From JANXQG01 sp964615095 (GTDB lineage: Bacteria > Planctomycetota > Planctomycetia > Pirellulales > Thermoguttaceae), in contig CAZTPX010000029.1 of NCBI GenBank assembly GCA_964615095.1, positions 1 to 64,000 of the forward strand: a DNA stretch of 64,000 nt, written 5' to 3'. Below the pieces are notes generated by a model. That model worked only from the letters and a program-made list of their open reading frames with translations, was not told the origin of the DNA and ran no database searches. The position numbers were made by a program, and so were the translations under genes. Within the stretch, counting starts at the first letter, position 1. Every line of letters starts with the position of its first letter. This document shows, piece after piece, positions 10,993-18,193 of this stretch.

Positions 10993-11025
10993 AATGGCTG
11001 ACAGCATCTTTCTAATCACGAAATG
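10993..11025 (+). pseudogene. tiny gene start or remnant with a strong ribosome binding site
   Basis: AGGAGGAG at 10982-10989 is the best ribosome binding site in the neighbourhood and is followed at correct spacing by ATG and the frame MADSIFLITK, then TGA. Ten residues are too few for a normal protein. The peptide resembles the opening beta-strand of short planctomycete proteins that start M-x-D-x-I-F-L-I. I read it as the 5' end of a gene lost to a frameshift or deletion just after codon 10. It could instead be a leader peptide for the next ORF at 11102, but nothing else supports attenuation. Confidence 0.3.
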
Positions 11026-11101
11026 ATTGGCGACGTCGGCGAACGCAGCGGAAACAGGTCATGAAATTCCCTGAATAGATACGGAAGCAGTGAGTAACCC
11101 G

Positions 11102-11470
11102 ATGAACTTTCCGGATACTTGGCCGAGCAATTGCCCGCCCCAGGACGCCTTGGATGCGGAGGGGACTGTCTTTCGCATTGTTGATCACAATCCACCCGCT
11201 ACGGGAGATTTCTTGACAAGTTTCGAAACGGGCGCATTTCCGAGCCGGCCGGCTTGTTTGCGGTGTGGGTTGTCGCTCCATCGACTCCTGGCTGATGCGA
11301 TCCATACGAAAACGAAATATCCGAAATTAGGGAGCCGGATTGCTCAAGGGCCGCTGGCGAAGGAGCACGGCAAGACCAAGCACACCGGTCAGGCCAGCCA
11401 TACGACGTAGTGGGTTTACGAGGGCGTAGATCGCGCCAGCATCTTTACGTGTATTTCCGAGGAGAGGTGA
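11102..11470 (+). pseudogene. small cysteine-containing conserved protein, interrupted by TAG
   Basis: ATG at 11102 (GTG at 11090 is an alternative) opens MNFPDTWPSNCPPQDALDAE. Later segments are PSRPACLRCGLSLHRLLADA, KYPKLGSRIAQGPL and EHGKTKHTGQASHTT. A TAG at 11408-11410 stops this frame, but the same frame continues WVYEGVDRASIFTCISEER to a TGA at 11468-11470, three bases before the next ATG. Homologous planctomycete proteins, as I recall them, have two tryptophans at this point, so TAG probably replaces TGG. The uninterrupted product would be 122 residues. Function is unknown; the CLRCG pair could bind metal. The tight spacing to the next ORF suggests a two-gene unit, possibly of toxin-antitoxin type. 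Confidence 0.5.
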
Positions 11471-11473
11471 ATC

Positions 11474-12265
11474 ATGTGGAATATCAGCGGACAAACGGTC
11501 GCTAAAGAGCGCTTCGAGCCTTTCCTTCCCGTCGAGGTTCTCGATGATTACGATGGACCGCGCATTTTCACGCTTAAGGACACCGACGGTGAACTGAATC
11601 TTGCCTACTGGTCAGACGGCGACCAGGGCAACTCTCGTTACGTCGTGGTCCCAACGAAGAAAAAGACTCTCGATTCCCTGCGTACCGGCGAAATCGGTGT
11701 TTTCGACGCACTGAATCAACCCCGTTGCTGAGTCTGCGATATTCTCACGAGCGGCGATGTGGGCAACTGTTGGCGGGTTGATTTCGATTCCATTCCGCGC
11801 GATGCCCTTCCGTCGGCAGGCACCAAGCTGTTGCCAAGCCTTGAACCGCTGCTTGTCGACGTCGAAGGCAGAGTACGAGAACTGGACAAGGACCGACTCA
11901 GCTTTGAACTTCGCGAGATCCAGGGGCCGGTCAAGACGCAGCGATTCGTATTCGGTGAAGAACTCTTGGAAGACGTGTTTCAAGCGGCTAGAAAGACGTG
12001 CGGGTTCGAGTGGCCGGACGACCTTTTCCCGTCGAGAATGTGGCGTATGCCGTGGCATTGTCGAGCGGCAGTGGGGACGCAGTCGATAGCCTCTGACCCC
12101 GACGCGGTCTGGGGTTACGCCTCCGCGTTCAATGGTACGGACGGATCGTCGGCCACGTGGACCCACGTGTGTACGTGCGGCAGGCCGCGGAAATGCCAGA
12201 CAAAAGCCGGCCCCTCCATACGCCAGATATCGTACTCGCCGGCGATGAGCTGGCCCTTCTCATAG
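11474..12265 (+). pseudogene. partner ORF of the preceding gene, interrupted by TGA
   Basis: ATG at 11474 follows GGAGAGG at 11461-11467, a good ribosome binding site. The first part reads MWNISGQTVAKERFEPFLPV, GPRIFTLKDTDGELNLAYWSD, VVVPTKKKTLDSLRTGEIG and FDALNQPRC, then TGA at 11729-11731. The identical frame continues VCDILTSGDVGNCWRVDFDSIPRDALPSAG and KLLPSLEPLLVDVE. The two halves form one plausible globular protein of the kind I recall being paired with the gene before. The stop sits where a tryptophan would be natural. The frame stays open to 12265, but from about 12010 it no longer looks like the family, and its last 150 bases lie antisense to the DUF3500 gene, so the true 3' end is probably lost. 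Function unknown. Confidence 0.45.
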
Positions 12266-13161
12266 AACGCCAGGTGGCAGTCGTCCAACCCTCCTTGCGC
12301 CTTCAGGCAAGCGGCGACCCGGTCGCGGTCCGACTGGCGATACGGCTCGATAAGCTTGGCCAGCACCGTCTGGGCGTGGGTCTTCTGATCGGCCGATAGA
12401 TCCTTGACGGCGATCCCGGGCAACGCGGCCGTTCGGCCCTGGAAGGCGACGGCGTTCTCGCGCGGCGGTGTCTTGATCACGGCGATGGCCCGCTGCTTGC
12501 CGTCAAGCATCTTGACGAGGCCGTTGGCTGCCACGGCTTGCGGCCAGAAAATATTATTGGGGTGGCCCGGTTTCTCGTTGAAGCCGCTGGCGGCATGGCC
12601 ATAGACGATGGGGCCGCCAAAGGCGACGTGCTCGGCTGAGTTGCCGTCGCATCGCAGGGTGATGTGCCGCCCGGTCAGGATGAACTCGAACTTTGCGCTG
12701 CCCGGCTCGCCGAAGATGGCGATGCTCTGTTTGCCGAAACCGCCCTCGTCGTCCTGCAATTGCTTGTCGATCCGCGCGACCCACTCGGGCTGAATCAGAC
12801 CGACGAAGATCGTGCGGATGAGCTTCTGCTGGTCGGCCGTGTAGAAGTCGCTGTCGATCACAGGCCTGGTGACATGCCAGTTCGCCGCAATGCGCGTCCG
12901 CAACAGGCCCGATTCCTCGGCGACGTGACTCCAGCCAAAGCAGACTTGCTTCTTCTGCTCAGCGGTCAGAGTGTCGTGGAGCAGCTTGACAAGTGATTCG
13001 GACGTCGGCTTGGATACGACCGGCTCGGCCGCCGCGATCATCTGCGAAGGTATTGCGGCGGCCAGGGCGGTCGCCGTACCAGCGGCTTTCAGAAAGCCAC
13101 GGCGCGAAATGTTGGTATGGGAGGAAGGATCGACGACGTGTAAGGACGGAAACTGTGGCAT
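12115..13161 (-). CDS. DUF3500-family protein with Tat signal
   Basis: 348 residues from ATG at 13161; a TTG 60 bases upstream would also be in frame but has no better ribosome binding site. Residues 20-40 hold a twin-arginine signal (SRRGFLKAAGTATALAAAI), so the protein should be exported folded. The body has the hallmarks of DUF3500 proteins: KQVCFGWSHV, VGLIQPEWVARIDKQLQDDE, FEFILTGRHITLRCDGNS, GGPIVYGHA, a run of E-K-P-G-H-P-N-N and the C-terminal AGEYDIWRMEGPAFVWHFRG with HVHTWVHVADD. Several conserved histidines could bind metal. Biochemical role of the family is not established. The gene stands apart from the molybdenum operon upstream, separated by 376 bases holding only a repeat. Confidence 0.8.
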   Translation of the reverse strand: MPQFPSLHVVDPSSHTNISRRGFLKAAGTATALAAAIPSQMIAAAEPVVSKPTSESLVKLLHDTLTAEQKKQVCFGWSHVAEESGLLRTRIAANWHVTRPVIDSDFYTADQQKLIRTIFVGLIQPEWVARIDKQLQDDEGGFGKQSIAIFGEPGSAKFEFILTGRHITLRCDGNSAEHVAFGGPIVYGHAASGFNEKPGHPNNIFWPQAVAANGLVKMLDGKQRAIAVIKTPPRENAVAFQGRTAALPGIAVKDLSADQKTHAQTVLAKLIEPYRQSDRDRVAACLKAQGGLDDCHLAFYEKGQLIAGEYDIWRMEGPAFVWHFRGLPHVHTWVHVADDPSVPLNAEA

Positions 13162-13452
13162 GGCTGGGCTCGCAAATGTTGGGGGATGGAGGGTGTTCTT
13201 GCCGCACTGTATGTACGGCAAACTGCTACGAAGCAGCTATCGCCGTAACTATATACAGGCGCCATGCCGGCGGCCATACGGCTGTTCCCAGTCGCATTTC
13301 CCGACTTCGTCAAGGTTTTGCTTGCGATGCAGGTTACCAAACCGCACTCGGCTTGCCGAGTGGGGTCCAAAAAAGAGACAGCGTCTATGCTGGAACCCAA
13401 ATACCGAATGAAAAGCATACCTATCGATCCTCCGCGCGTCGGCGAGCGCTAA

Positions 13453-13517
13453 CCCACCATAACCGGCTGGGAAACACAAAATGGTGGGCCGGCGCTCGCA
13501 AGCTCGCTGGTCCCACC
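13453..13517. repeat. imperfect palindromic intergenic repeat
   Basis: CCCACCAT at 13453-13460 is matched by ATGGTGGG at 13481-13488, which in turn can pair with CCCACC at 13512-13517. Between the last two lies a CG-rich GGCGCTCGC/GCTCGC core. Such GGTGGG...CCCACC elements are interspersed in many planctomycete genomes. It lies between the mocA stop and the DUF3500 start on the same strand and could fold as a terminator for the molybdenum operon, though there is no U-run. The rest of 13162-13537 shows no gene. Confidence 0.5.
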
Positions 13518-13537
13518 CTACGAATCGGTCTGCGACC

Positions 13538-14143
13538 TTACTTGCAAAATTGACCAGTAAACCGGGCCAATTCGCGCTCGTAGTCTTCGGGACAGTCCAT
13601 GTCGGCAAGTACGGCGGAAGTCGCGACCGGAAGGTCGAATACATCGTCCGCGCGTGCGTCGAGGAGACCCCGCAGGCCGGTTTGATCGTAGTTGGTCAGT
13701 ATTTCCTTTCGGTACCGCCCGGCGAGCAAGAGCGGATGTCCGCGGTGGCCCGCATGTGCCGGTACGACGATCCCCCGGCCTGCGGTCGAGAAGCAGTCGA
13801 GCATGGTGTCGACCAGTTCGGCTGTGATTGCCGGCTGATCGCCGAGGGCCACGAGCACCGCCCGGCAATCCGCCGGCATAGCCGCCAGACCGCAACGGAC
13901 CGAGGCCAGCATGTCGGTCCGCTCGTAGTCGGAGTTGACAACCATGCGAACGCGGCGGCCTTCGAGCGCCTGGCCGAGGCGCTCTGCCTGGTGACCTGCG
14001 ACGACGCAGACTTCTTCAATGCGGCTCCGCAGCAACTCGTCGACGATGTGTCCGATGACGGTTGTCCCCGCAAAGGGGAGCAGTTGCTTCGGGACACCCA
14101 TGCGGCAAGATTGGCCGGCGGCCGGCACGATGGCGATGATCAT
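13538..14143 (-). CDS. mocA: molybdenum cofactor cytidylyltransferase
   Basis: 201 residues with the nucleotidyltransferase opening IVPAAGQSCRMGVPKQLLPF (the G-x-S-x-R-M-G-x-x-K motif), followed by VVNSDYERTDMLASVRCGL, the metal-binding VALGDQPAI near residue 100 and VPAHAGHRGHPLLLAGRYR. These features identify the MobA-like MocA/MoeA-associated family that joins CTP to molybdopterin to make the cytosine dinucleotide cofactor used by xanthine-dehydrogenase-type enzymes. It is the last gene of the operon and its ATG overlaps the stop of the XdhC gene by four bases, implying translational coupling. Its presence fits the molybdopterin subunit encoded upstream, which is of a type that uses the cytosine cofactor. 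Confidence 0.85.
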   Translation of the reverse strand: MIIAIVPAAGQSCRMGVPKQLLPFAGTTVIGHIVDELLRSRIEEVCVVAGHQAERLGQALEGRRVRMVVNSDYERTDMLASVRCGLAAMPADCRAVLVALGDQPAITAELVDTMLDCFSTAGRGIVVPAHAGHRGHPLLLAGRYRKEILTNYDQTGLRGLLDARADDVFDLPVATSAVLADMDCPEDYERELARFTGQFCK

Positions 14144-15186
14144 TCCAGGGGCGCCCCCCGCCGCACGGCGATAAGTTGGGCCACGATGCTCACGGCGATC
14201 TCGGGCACAGTAATTGCGCCGATTTCCAGACCTATGGGCGCATACACGCGATCAAACTCCGCTTCCGTCGCCAGGCCGGTCTCGATGAACTGCTTGCGGA
14301 TGAGGGCCACCTTCCGCCGGCTGCCGATCATTCCCAGATAGGCCGGTCGCCGATGGATGCAAGCGGCCAGGGCCTGCGCATCGTGCCGATGCCCGCGGGT
14401 CACAAGCACTATGTAGCTATCTTCGCCCAAAGGGCAAACGTCGATCTGCTCTGGAATGGGACCGCAGAGGACACGGACGCTTGGCGGAAAAAGCGCTGCG
14501 GCAGTGAACTCCGGCCGATCATCGATCACCGTGACATCGAAACCGACCCGCAACGCTTCGCCCGCAACCGCCTGGCCGACGTGTCCACCGCCGGCAATCA
14601 GCAGCAGCGGATTCGGCACCACCAGCTCGACAAACACCTCCACGCCGTCCGTAGATGCCTGCGCGTCGGCGACGAACCGCCCGGGCTGGCCGCTTTCCAG
14701 GCACGACCGAATCGCATCGCCGCCGGGAAAAGTGGCTGCCGCCGACAGCGAATCTGGTGTCAGCCATTGGACCTCGACCTGTACCTCGGGCAGTGTGCGG
14801 ATCCTGGTGACCAGGCAGCCGTGGCAACGATTCGCCAGCGCATCGGCCGCCTGGGCAAAGCACGAGCGATGGCGGGCAACTGTGGGATCGACGAGTACCC
14901 GCATCTGTCCGCCGCAGATCGCTCCTTCGTCGGCCGCATCCTGGCTGTTCATCTCGAAGTCCAAGAGGCAGGGGCGTTGCGATTGGCAGGCCTCTGCGGC
15001 CGTTCGCTGGACCTCGGCCTCGACTGCGCCGCCGCCCACCGTGCCCCAGAGACGGCCCGACTGTTCGACGACGGCCCTCACTCCGGCCTGCTGCGGCGTC
15101 GAGCCTTGCGTGGACAAGACGAGCGCCGCCGCCAGCCCACCGCCACCGTCGATCAGCTCAACGATTTTTCCATATATGCTAGCCAT
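14140..15186 (-). CDS. XdhC/CoxI-family molybdenum-cofactor insertion chaperone
   Basis: 348 residues from ATG at 15186 (MASIYGKIVELIDGGGG); the frame is open further upstream but that part lies inside the preceding gene. The N-terminal XdhC_CoxI domain shows STQGSTPQQAGVRAVVE and GTVGGGAVEAEVQ; the C-terminal Rossmann-like XdhC_C domain shows LLIAGGGHVGQAVA, VTVIDDRPEF, LVTRGHRHDAQAL, YLGMIGSRRKV and PIGLEIGAITVPEIAVSI. XdhC proteins bind molybdenum cofactor, aid its sulfuration and load it into the apoenzyme. The start overlaps the end of the molybdopterin-subunit gene by eight bases, and the stop overlaps mocA, so the three are coupled. Confidence 0.88.
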   Translation of the reverse strand: MASIYGKIVELIDGGGGLAAALVLSTQGSTPQQAGVRAVVEQSGRLWGTVGGGAVEAEVQRTAAEACQSQRPCLLDFEMNSQDAADEGAICGGQMRVLVDPTVARHRSCFAQAADALANRCHGCLVTRIRTLPEVQVEVQWLTPDSLSAAATFPGGDAIRSCLESGQPGRFVADAQASTDGVEVFVELVVPNPLLLIAGGGHVGQAVAGEALRVGFDVTVIDDRPEFTAAALFPPSVRVLCGPIPEQIDVCPLGEDSYIVLVTRGHRHDAQALAACIHRRPAYLGMIGSRRKVALIRKQFIETGLATEAEFDRVYAPIGLEIGAITVPEIAVSIVAQLIAVRRGAPLE

Positions 15187-17344
15187 GCAACTCCTTGCCG
15201 CGGATCGGCATGGACCGGACTCGTACGCCGGTGGCGTGAAACACGGCATTGGCCACCGCGGGGGCGATGCCAACGATCGGCGTTTCTCCGGCCCCAAGGG
15301 GCGCAAGGTCTGTGCGGTTCACGAGATGGACATCGATCTTCGGCACATCCTTGAAGCGCGGTACGGCGTACGTGGCCAAACGCGGATTGAGGATCCTGCC
15401 GTCATGGAAACGGATCTCTTCCATTAGTACACCGCCGAGACCCATGATCACGCAGCCCTGATTTTGCGCGATGAGGTTCGCCGGATTCAGGACCGTGCCG
15501 CACTCGAATGCCTGGCACACGCGGCGAACGTGGATCTCGCCGTCGCTCCGATCGACCTCGACCTCGGCACAGGTGGCCACGTAGGAGCCTTTCTCGGTTC
15601 CGCAGGCCAGTCCCACGCCGGTGTTCGCGGCGGGCTGCCGACGGCGGTCGGCCCAAGCGAACTCCTTGGCCACCTTCTCCAAAACGGCCCGTAAACGGTC
15701 GTTCTTCAAATGTGCCAGGCGGAATGCCAGCGGATCGGCCTGGGCCGCATGCGCCAACTCGTCCATGAACGACTCGCGGGCGAAATGGTTGGCCGTAGCG
15801 GCCAGGGCACGATAGGAGCCTTGCCGCAGCGGGCCATCCGCGCGCACTGAGCGCGAGCGGTTCTTGGCAATCGCATAGGGCGACTCGATGCCCGAGCCAC
15901 CGGCGTTGACGTTGATGAAGTCCCACAGCACCAACGAGCCGGCAGCATCGAGAGCAGCGCGGATCTCGATCACAGCCGCCGGCCGGAAGTAGGCCCAGGT
16001 GAACTCCTCCTCGCGCGACCAGCGCAACGAGACGGGGCGCTTGGCCGCTCGGGCCAGGCGGGCCGCTTCGACCGCCGCTTCGCCGCTGTGTTTTCCGCCG
16101 AACCCGCCGCCCGTGTCGGGCACGATCACCCGCACGTTCTCGCCAGGCACGTCCAGGGCGGAGGCCAACTCGCCGCGGACACCGAAGGGATTCTGGGTGC
16201 CGGTCCAGACGGTGAGCTTGTCGCCGTCCCACTCGGCCACGGCAGCCCGCGGCTCCATCGGCACGTGCTGAATATAGGCGACTTCGTAGCTTTCGTGGAG
16301 CACCTTCTTTGCGCCCGCGAGATCCGCCTCCAACGCGGCCCTGAGCGACCCGTCGGCGGTCTTGCGCAAGTGGGGGAAAAGGTCATTGCTCGACACTTGC
16401 TGCGGCTTCGCCTCCCACTTGGCCGTCTTGGCCAGCGCCTCGACGGCCCGTTGCGCTTCTAAACTGGTGGGCGCGGCGCAGCCCACCAGCGAGCCGTCGC
16501 GCATGACGGCGACCCCCGCCAGCGAACGGACCGCCGCAAGATCGATCGAGACCAGCGTAGCGCCAAAGGCGGGCGGACGCAGGATCTTGCCGTGGAGCAT
16601 CTTGGGCCGAAGGATATCGGACGGATAGTGGTGTGCCCCCATGACGATGTCTCGACGATTAGGCCGCGGAAGTGAAGTGCCCAGCACCTTCCACTCCTTG
16701 ACCGCCGCCACCGCCACGTTGCCGGGGATGGGCTGGGCGAGCGTCTTGGCAAAGTCCTCGGCCTGAGCTAATTCGGCATAGGTGATCGCGCGTTTCGTGG
16801 ACTCGTGGATGATAGCGCCGTCATGGACCCGAAGCGCGGCCCGATCGACCTTCCAGCGTTGGGCGGCCAGGTCCAGCAGAAGTTCGCGGGCGGCGGCCGC
16901 CCCGCTACGGATGGAAGGCACCGTCCTGGGCGTACTGCCGCTGCCGGCGGTCGTGCCGTCGTCGGGCGTCAGAACGGTGTCGGCCATGATCAAGCGGATA
17001 TGGGCCGGGTCCAGCCGCAATTCTTCCGCGGCAGCCTGGGTGAGTTCCGCGCGGGAGCCTTGCCCCACTTCGACTTTGCCCGTCATGACGGTGACGGCCC
17101 CGTTGCGATCAATATGCAGGCGGGCAGCAATGTTCGCCGGGCCACGCCCACCGAATCCCCGGCCGCCTCCCCGCCCCCCGCGGCGTTGGGCCAGGGCGAT
17201 CTCGCCGCTAACCGTGATCAGCAGCCCGGCCCCCAGCACCTGGACGAACTCGCGCCGCGAGAGGCCCCACGTCGAGTCTTGCGGGTCCACCGGCTCGTAG
17301 ATTTCCGGATCGACGCGATGATCGGAGGAGAGACTGCGTGTCAT
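15179..17344 (-). CDS. molybdopterin-binding subunit of a xanthine dehydrogenase/IorB-like hydroxylase
   Basis: 721 residues. A Tat signal (LSRREFVQVLGAGLLITVSG) lies near residues 28-48, followed by a glycine-arginine stretch (RRGGRGGGRGFGGRG). The catalytic part has GKVEVGQGSRAELTQAAAEEL, MADTVLTPDDGTTAGSGST, HVPMEPRAAVAEW, WTGTQNPFGVR, VPDTGGGFGGKHSGEAAVE and the closing PLGAGETPIVGIAPAVANAV with the conserved glutamate that acts as base in this superfamily. Length and Tat signal match the IorB-like group (isoquinoline 1-oxidoreductase and related periplasmic aldehyde dehydrogenases) rather than cytoplasmic xanthine dehydrogenase. The small 2Fe-2S gene starts the operon 27 bases upstream. 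Substrate cannot be read from the sequence. Confidence 0.88.
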   Translation of the reverse strand: MTRSLSSDHRVDPEIYEPVDPQDSTWGLSRREFVQVLGAGLLITVSGEIALAQRRGGRGGGRGFGGRGPANIAARLHIDRNGAVTVMTGKVEVGQGSRAELTQAAAEELRLDPAHIRLIMADTVLTPDDGTTAGSGSTPRTVPSIRSGAAAARELLLDLAAQRWKVDRAALRVHDGAIIHESTKRAITYAELAQAEDFAKTLAQPIPGNVAVAAVKEWKVLGTSLPRPNRRDIVMGAHHYPSDILRPKMLHGKILRPPAFGATLVSIDLAAVRSLAGVAVMRDGSLVGCAAPTSLEAQRAVEALAKTAKWEAKPQQVSSNDLFPHLRKTADGSLRAALEADLAGAKKVLHESYEVAYIQHVPMEPRAAVAEWDGDKLTVWTGTQNPFGVRGELASALDVPGENVRVIVPDTGGGFGGKHSGEAAVEAARLARAAKRPVSLRWSREEEFTWAYFRPAAVIEIRAALDAAGSLVLWDFINVNAGGSGIESPYAIAKNRSRSVRADGPLRQGSYRALAATANHFARESFMDELAHAAQADPLAFRLAHLKNDRLRAVLEKVAKEFAWADRRRQPAANTGVGLACGTEKGSYVATCAEVEVDRSDGEIHVRRVCQAFECGTVLNPANLIAQNQGCVIMGLGGVLMEEIRFHDGRILNPRLATYAVPRFKDVPKIDVHLVNRTDLAPLGAGETPIVGIAPAVANAVFHATGVRVRSMPIRGKELHG

Positions 17345-17371
17345 GATTGGTGAACTCTCTTGGGGTATGGG

Positions 17372-17836
17372 CTACGACTGGCCCGCGGCACGATGGACGG
17401 CACGCAGGATCTTGGTGTACCCGTTGCAGCGGCACAGATTGCCGTTCATGAAACTGAGCACCTGTTCTTCCGTGGGCTGGGGATGCTGCTTCAGCAGTGC
17501 CACGGTTGTCAGGACCATGCCGGGCGTGCAATAGCCGCACTGCATGGCCCCTTCGGCGAGGAAGGCCTCCTGAACCGCGTGCAAGACATCGCCGGTGGCC
17601 AATCCTTCGATGGTCGTGATGGACTTGCCCGCGAAATCCACGGCCTTTTCCTGACAGGAGCGGACATTCTTGCCGTCCACCAACACGCTGCAGGCACCGC
17701 AAAGCCCCTCGCCGCAACCGTACTTCGTGCCGGTCAATTGCAGATCCTCGCGAAGGACATCCAGCAGTAGTCGCTCCGTGTCGGTCGTCAGCGTCCTTGT
17801 GGCGCCGTTGACGATGAAAGTAATGGTTCGATTCAT
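17372..17836 (-). CDS. 2Fe-2S subunit of the molybdenum hydroxylase (IorA-like)
   Basis: 154 residues with all eight cluster cysteines of the family. The N-terminal plant-ferredoxin-type domain has GTKYGCGEGLCGACSVLVDG and RSCQ; the C-terminal helical domain has AMQCGYCTPGMV and NLCRCNGYTKI. It carries electrons from the molybdenum site to an outside acceptor. It has no export signal of its own and is probably carried out with the Tat-tagged large subunit, as is typical for IorAB-type pairs. First gene of a four-gene operon with the large subunit, XdhC and MocA. No FAD subunit is encoded here, again like IorAB, which pass electrons to cytochrome c. Confidence 0.9.
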   Translation of the reverse strand: MNRTITFIVNGATRTLTTDTERLLLDVLREDLQLTGTKYGCGEGLCGACSVLVDGKNVRSCQEKAVDFAGKSITTIEGLATGDVLHAVQEAFLAEGAMQCGYCTPGMVLTTVALLKQHPQPTEEQVLSFMNGNLCRCNGYTKILRAVHRAAGQS

Positions 17837-18193
17837 GGCGTTCTCCCCTTGGGGCCGAGTTGCGATCCTATCATTATCGCGAATGCGACGGGAATTGCAA
17901 TCAGCATGACCGGGGGGTTACAATAGAGGTAACTGTTTAGCGGAATGGAGGAGCAGACCCCTGCAAGGCGGTTGGGGATCCCAACCCGACAAGATGCTAC
18001 AATAGCTTGATTGAGCATCTGTTCGTGGCACGGTGCTATGGGAGATGCCCTGCGGAGAAATCGCAGACACTTAGACCGGCGAATCAATAACTGTCGTATT
18101 GTCGCCTTTCGCTCCGCGAAAGGCGCGCTACTTTTGCGGAGCGAAAGGCGACACTTATTTCTGCGTCAGTCCTTATCGAGGGAGGTCGGGACG
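17837..18193. other. divergent intergenic region
   Basis: The region separates the leftward molybdenum operon from the rightward glycoside hydrolase and must hold both promoters. The only clear structure is the hairpin at 18101-18152, listed separately. No credible gene was seen. Confidence 0.6.
18101..18152. repeat. 17-bp perfect inverted repeat
   Basis: The arm GTCGCCTTTCGCTCCGC at 18101-18117 is exactly complementary to 18136-18152, with an 18-base loop that itself repeats the GAAAGGCG motif. It lies 41 bases before the start of the glycoside hydrolase. The TTTCGCTCCGCGAAAGG motif is, from memory, a common interspersed palindrome in planctomycete genomes, so a mobile REP-like origin is more likely than a gene-specific operator. 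Confidence 0.7.

Noticed and set aside
14143..15186. Possible second molybdenum enzyme on the opposite strand
   Set aside because: The plus-strand frames there are shadows of XdhC.
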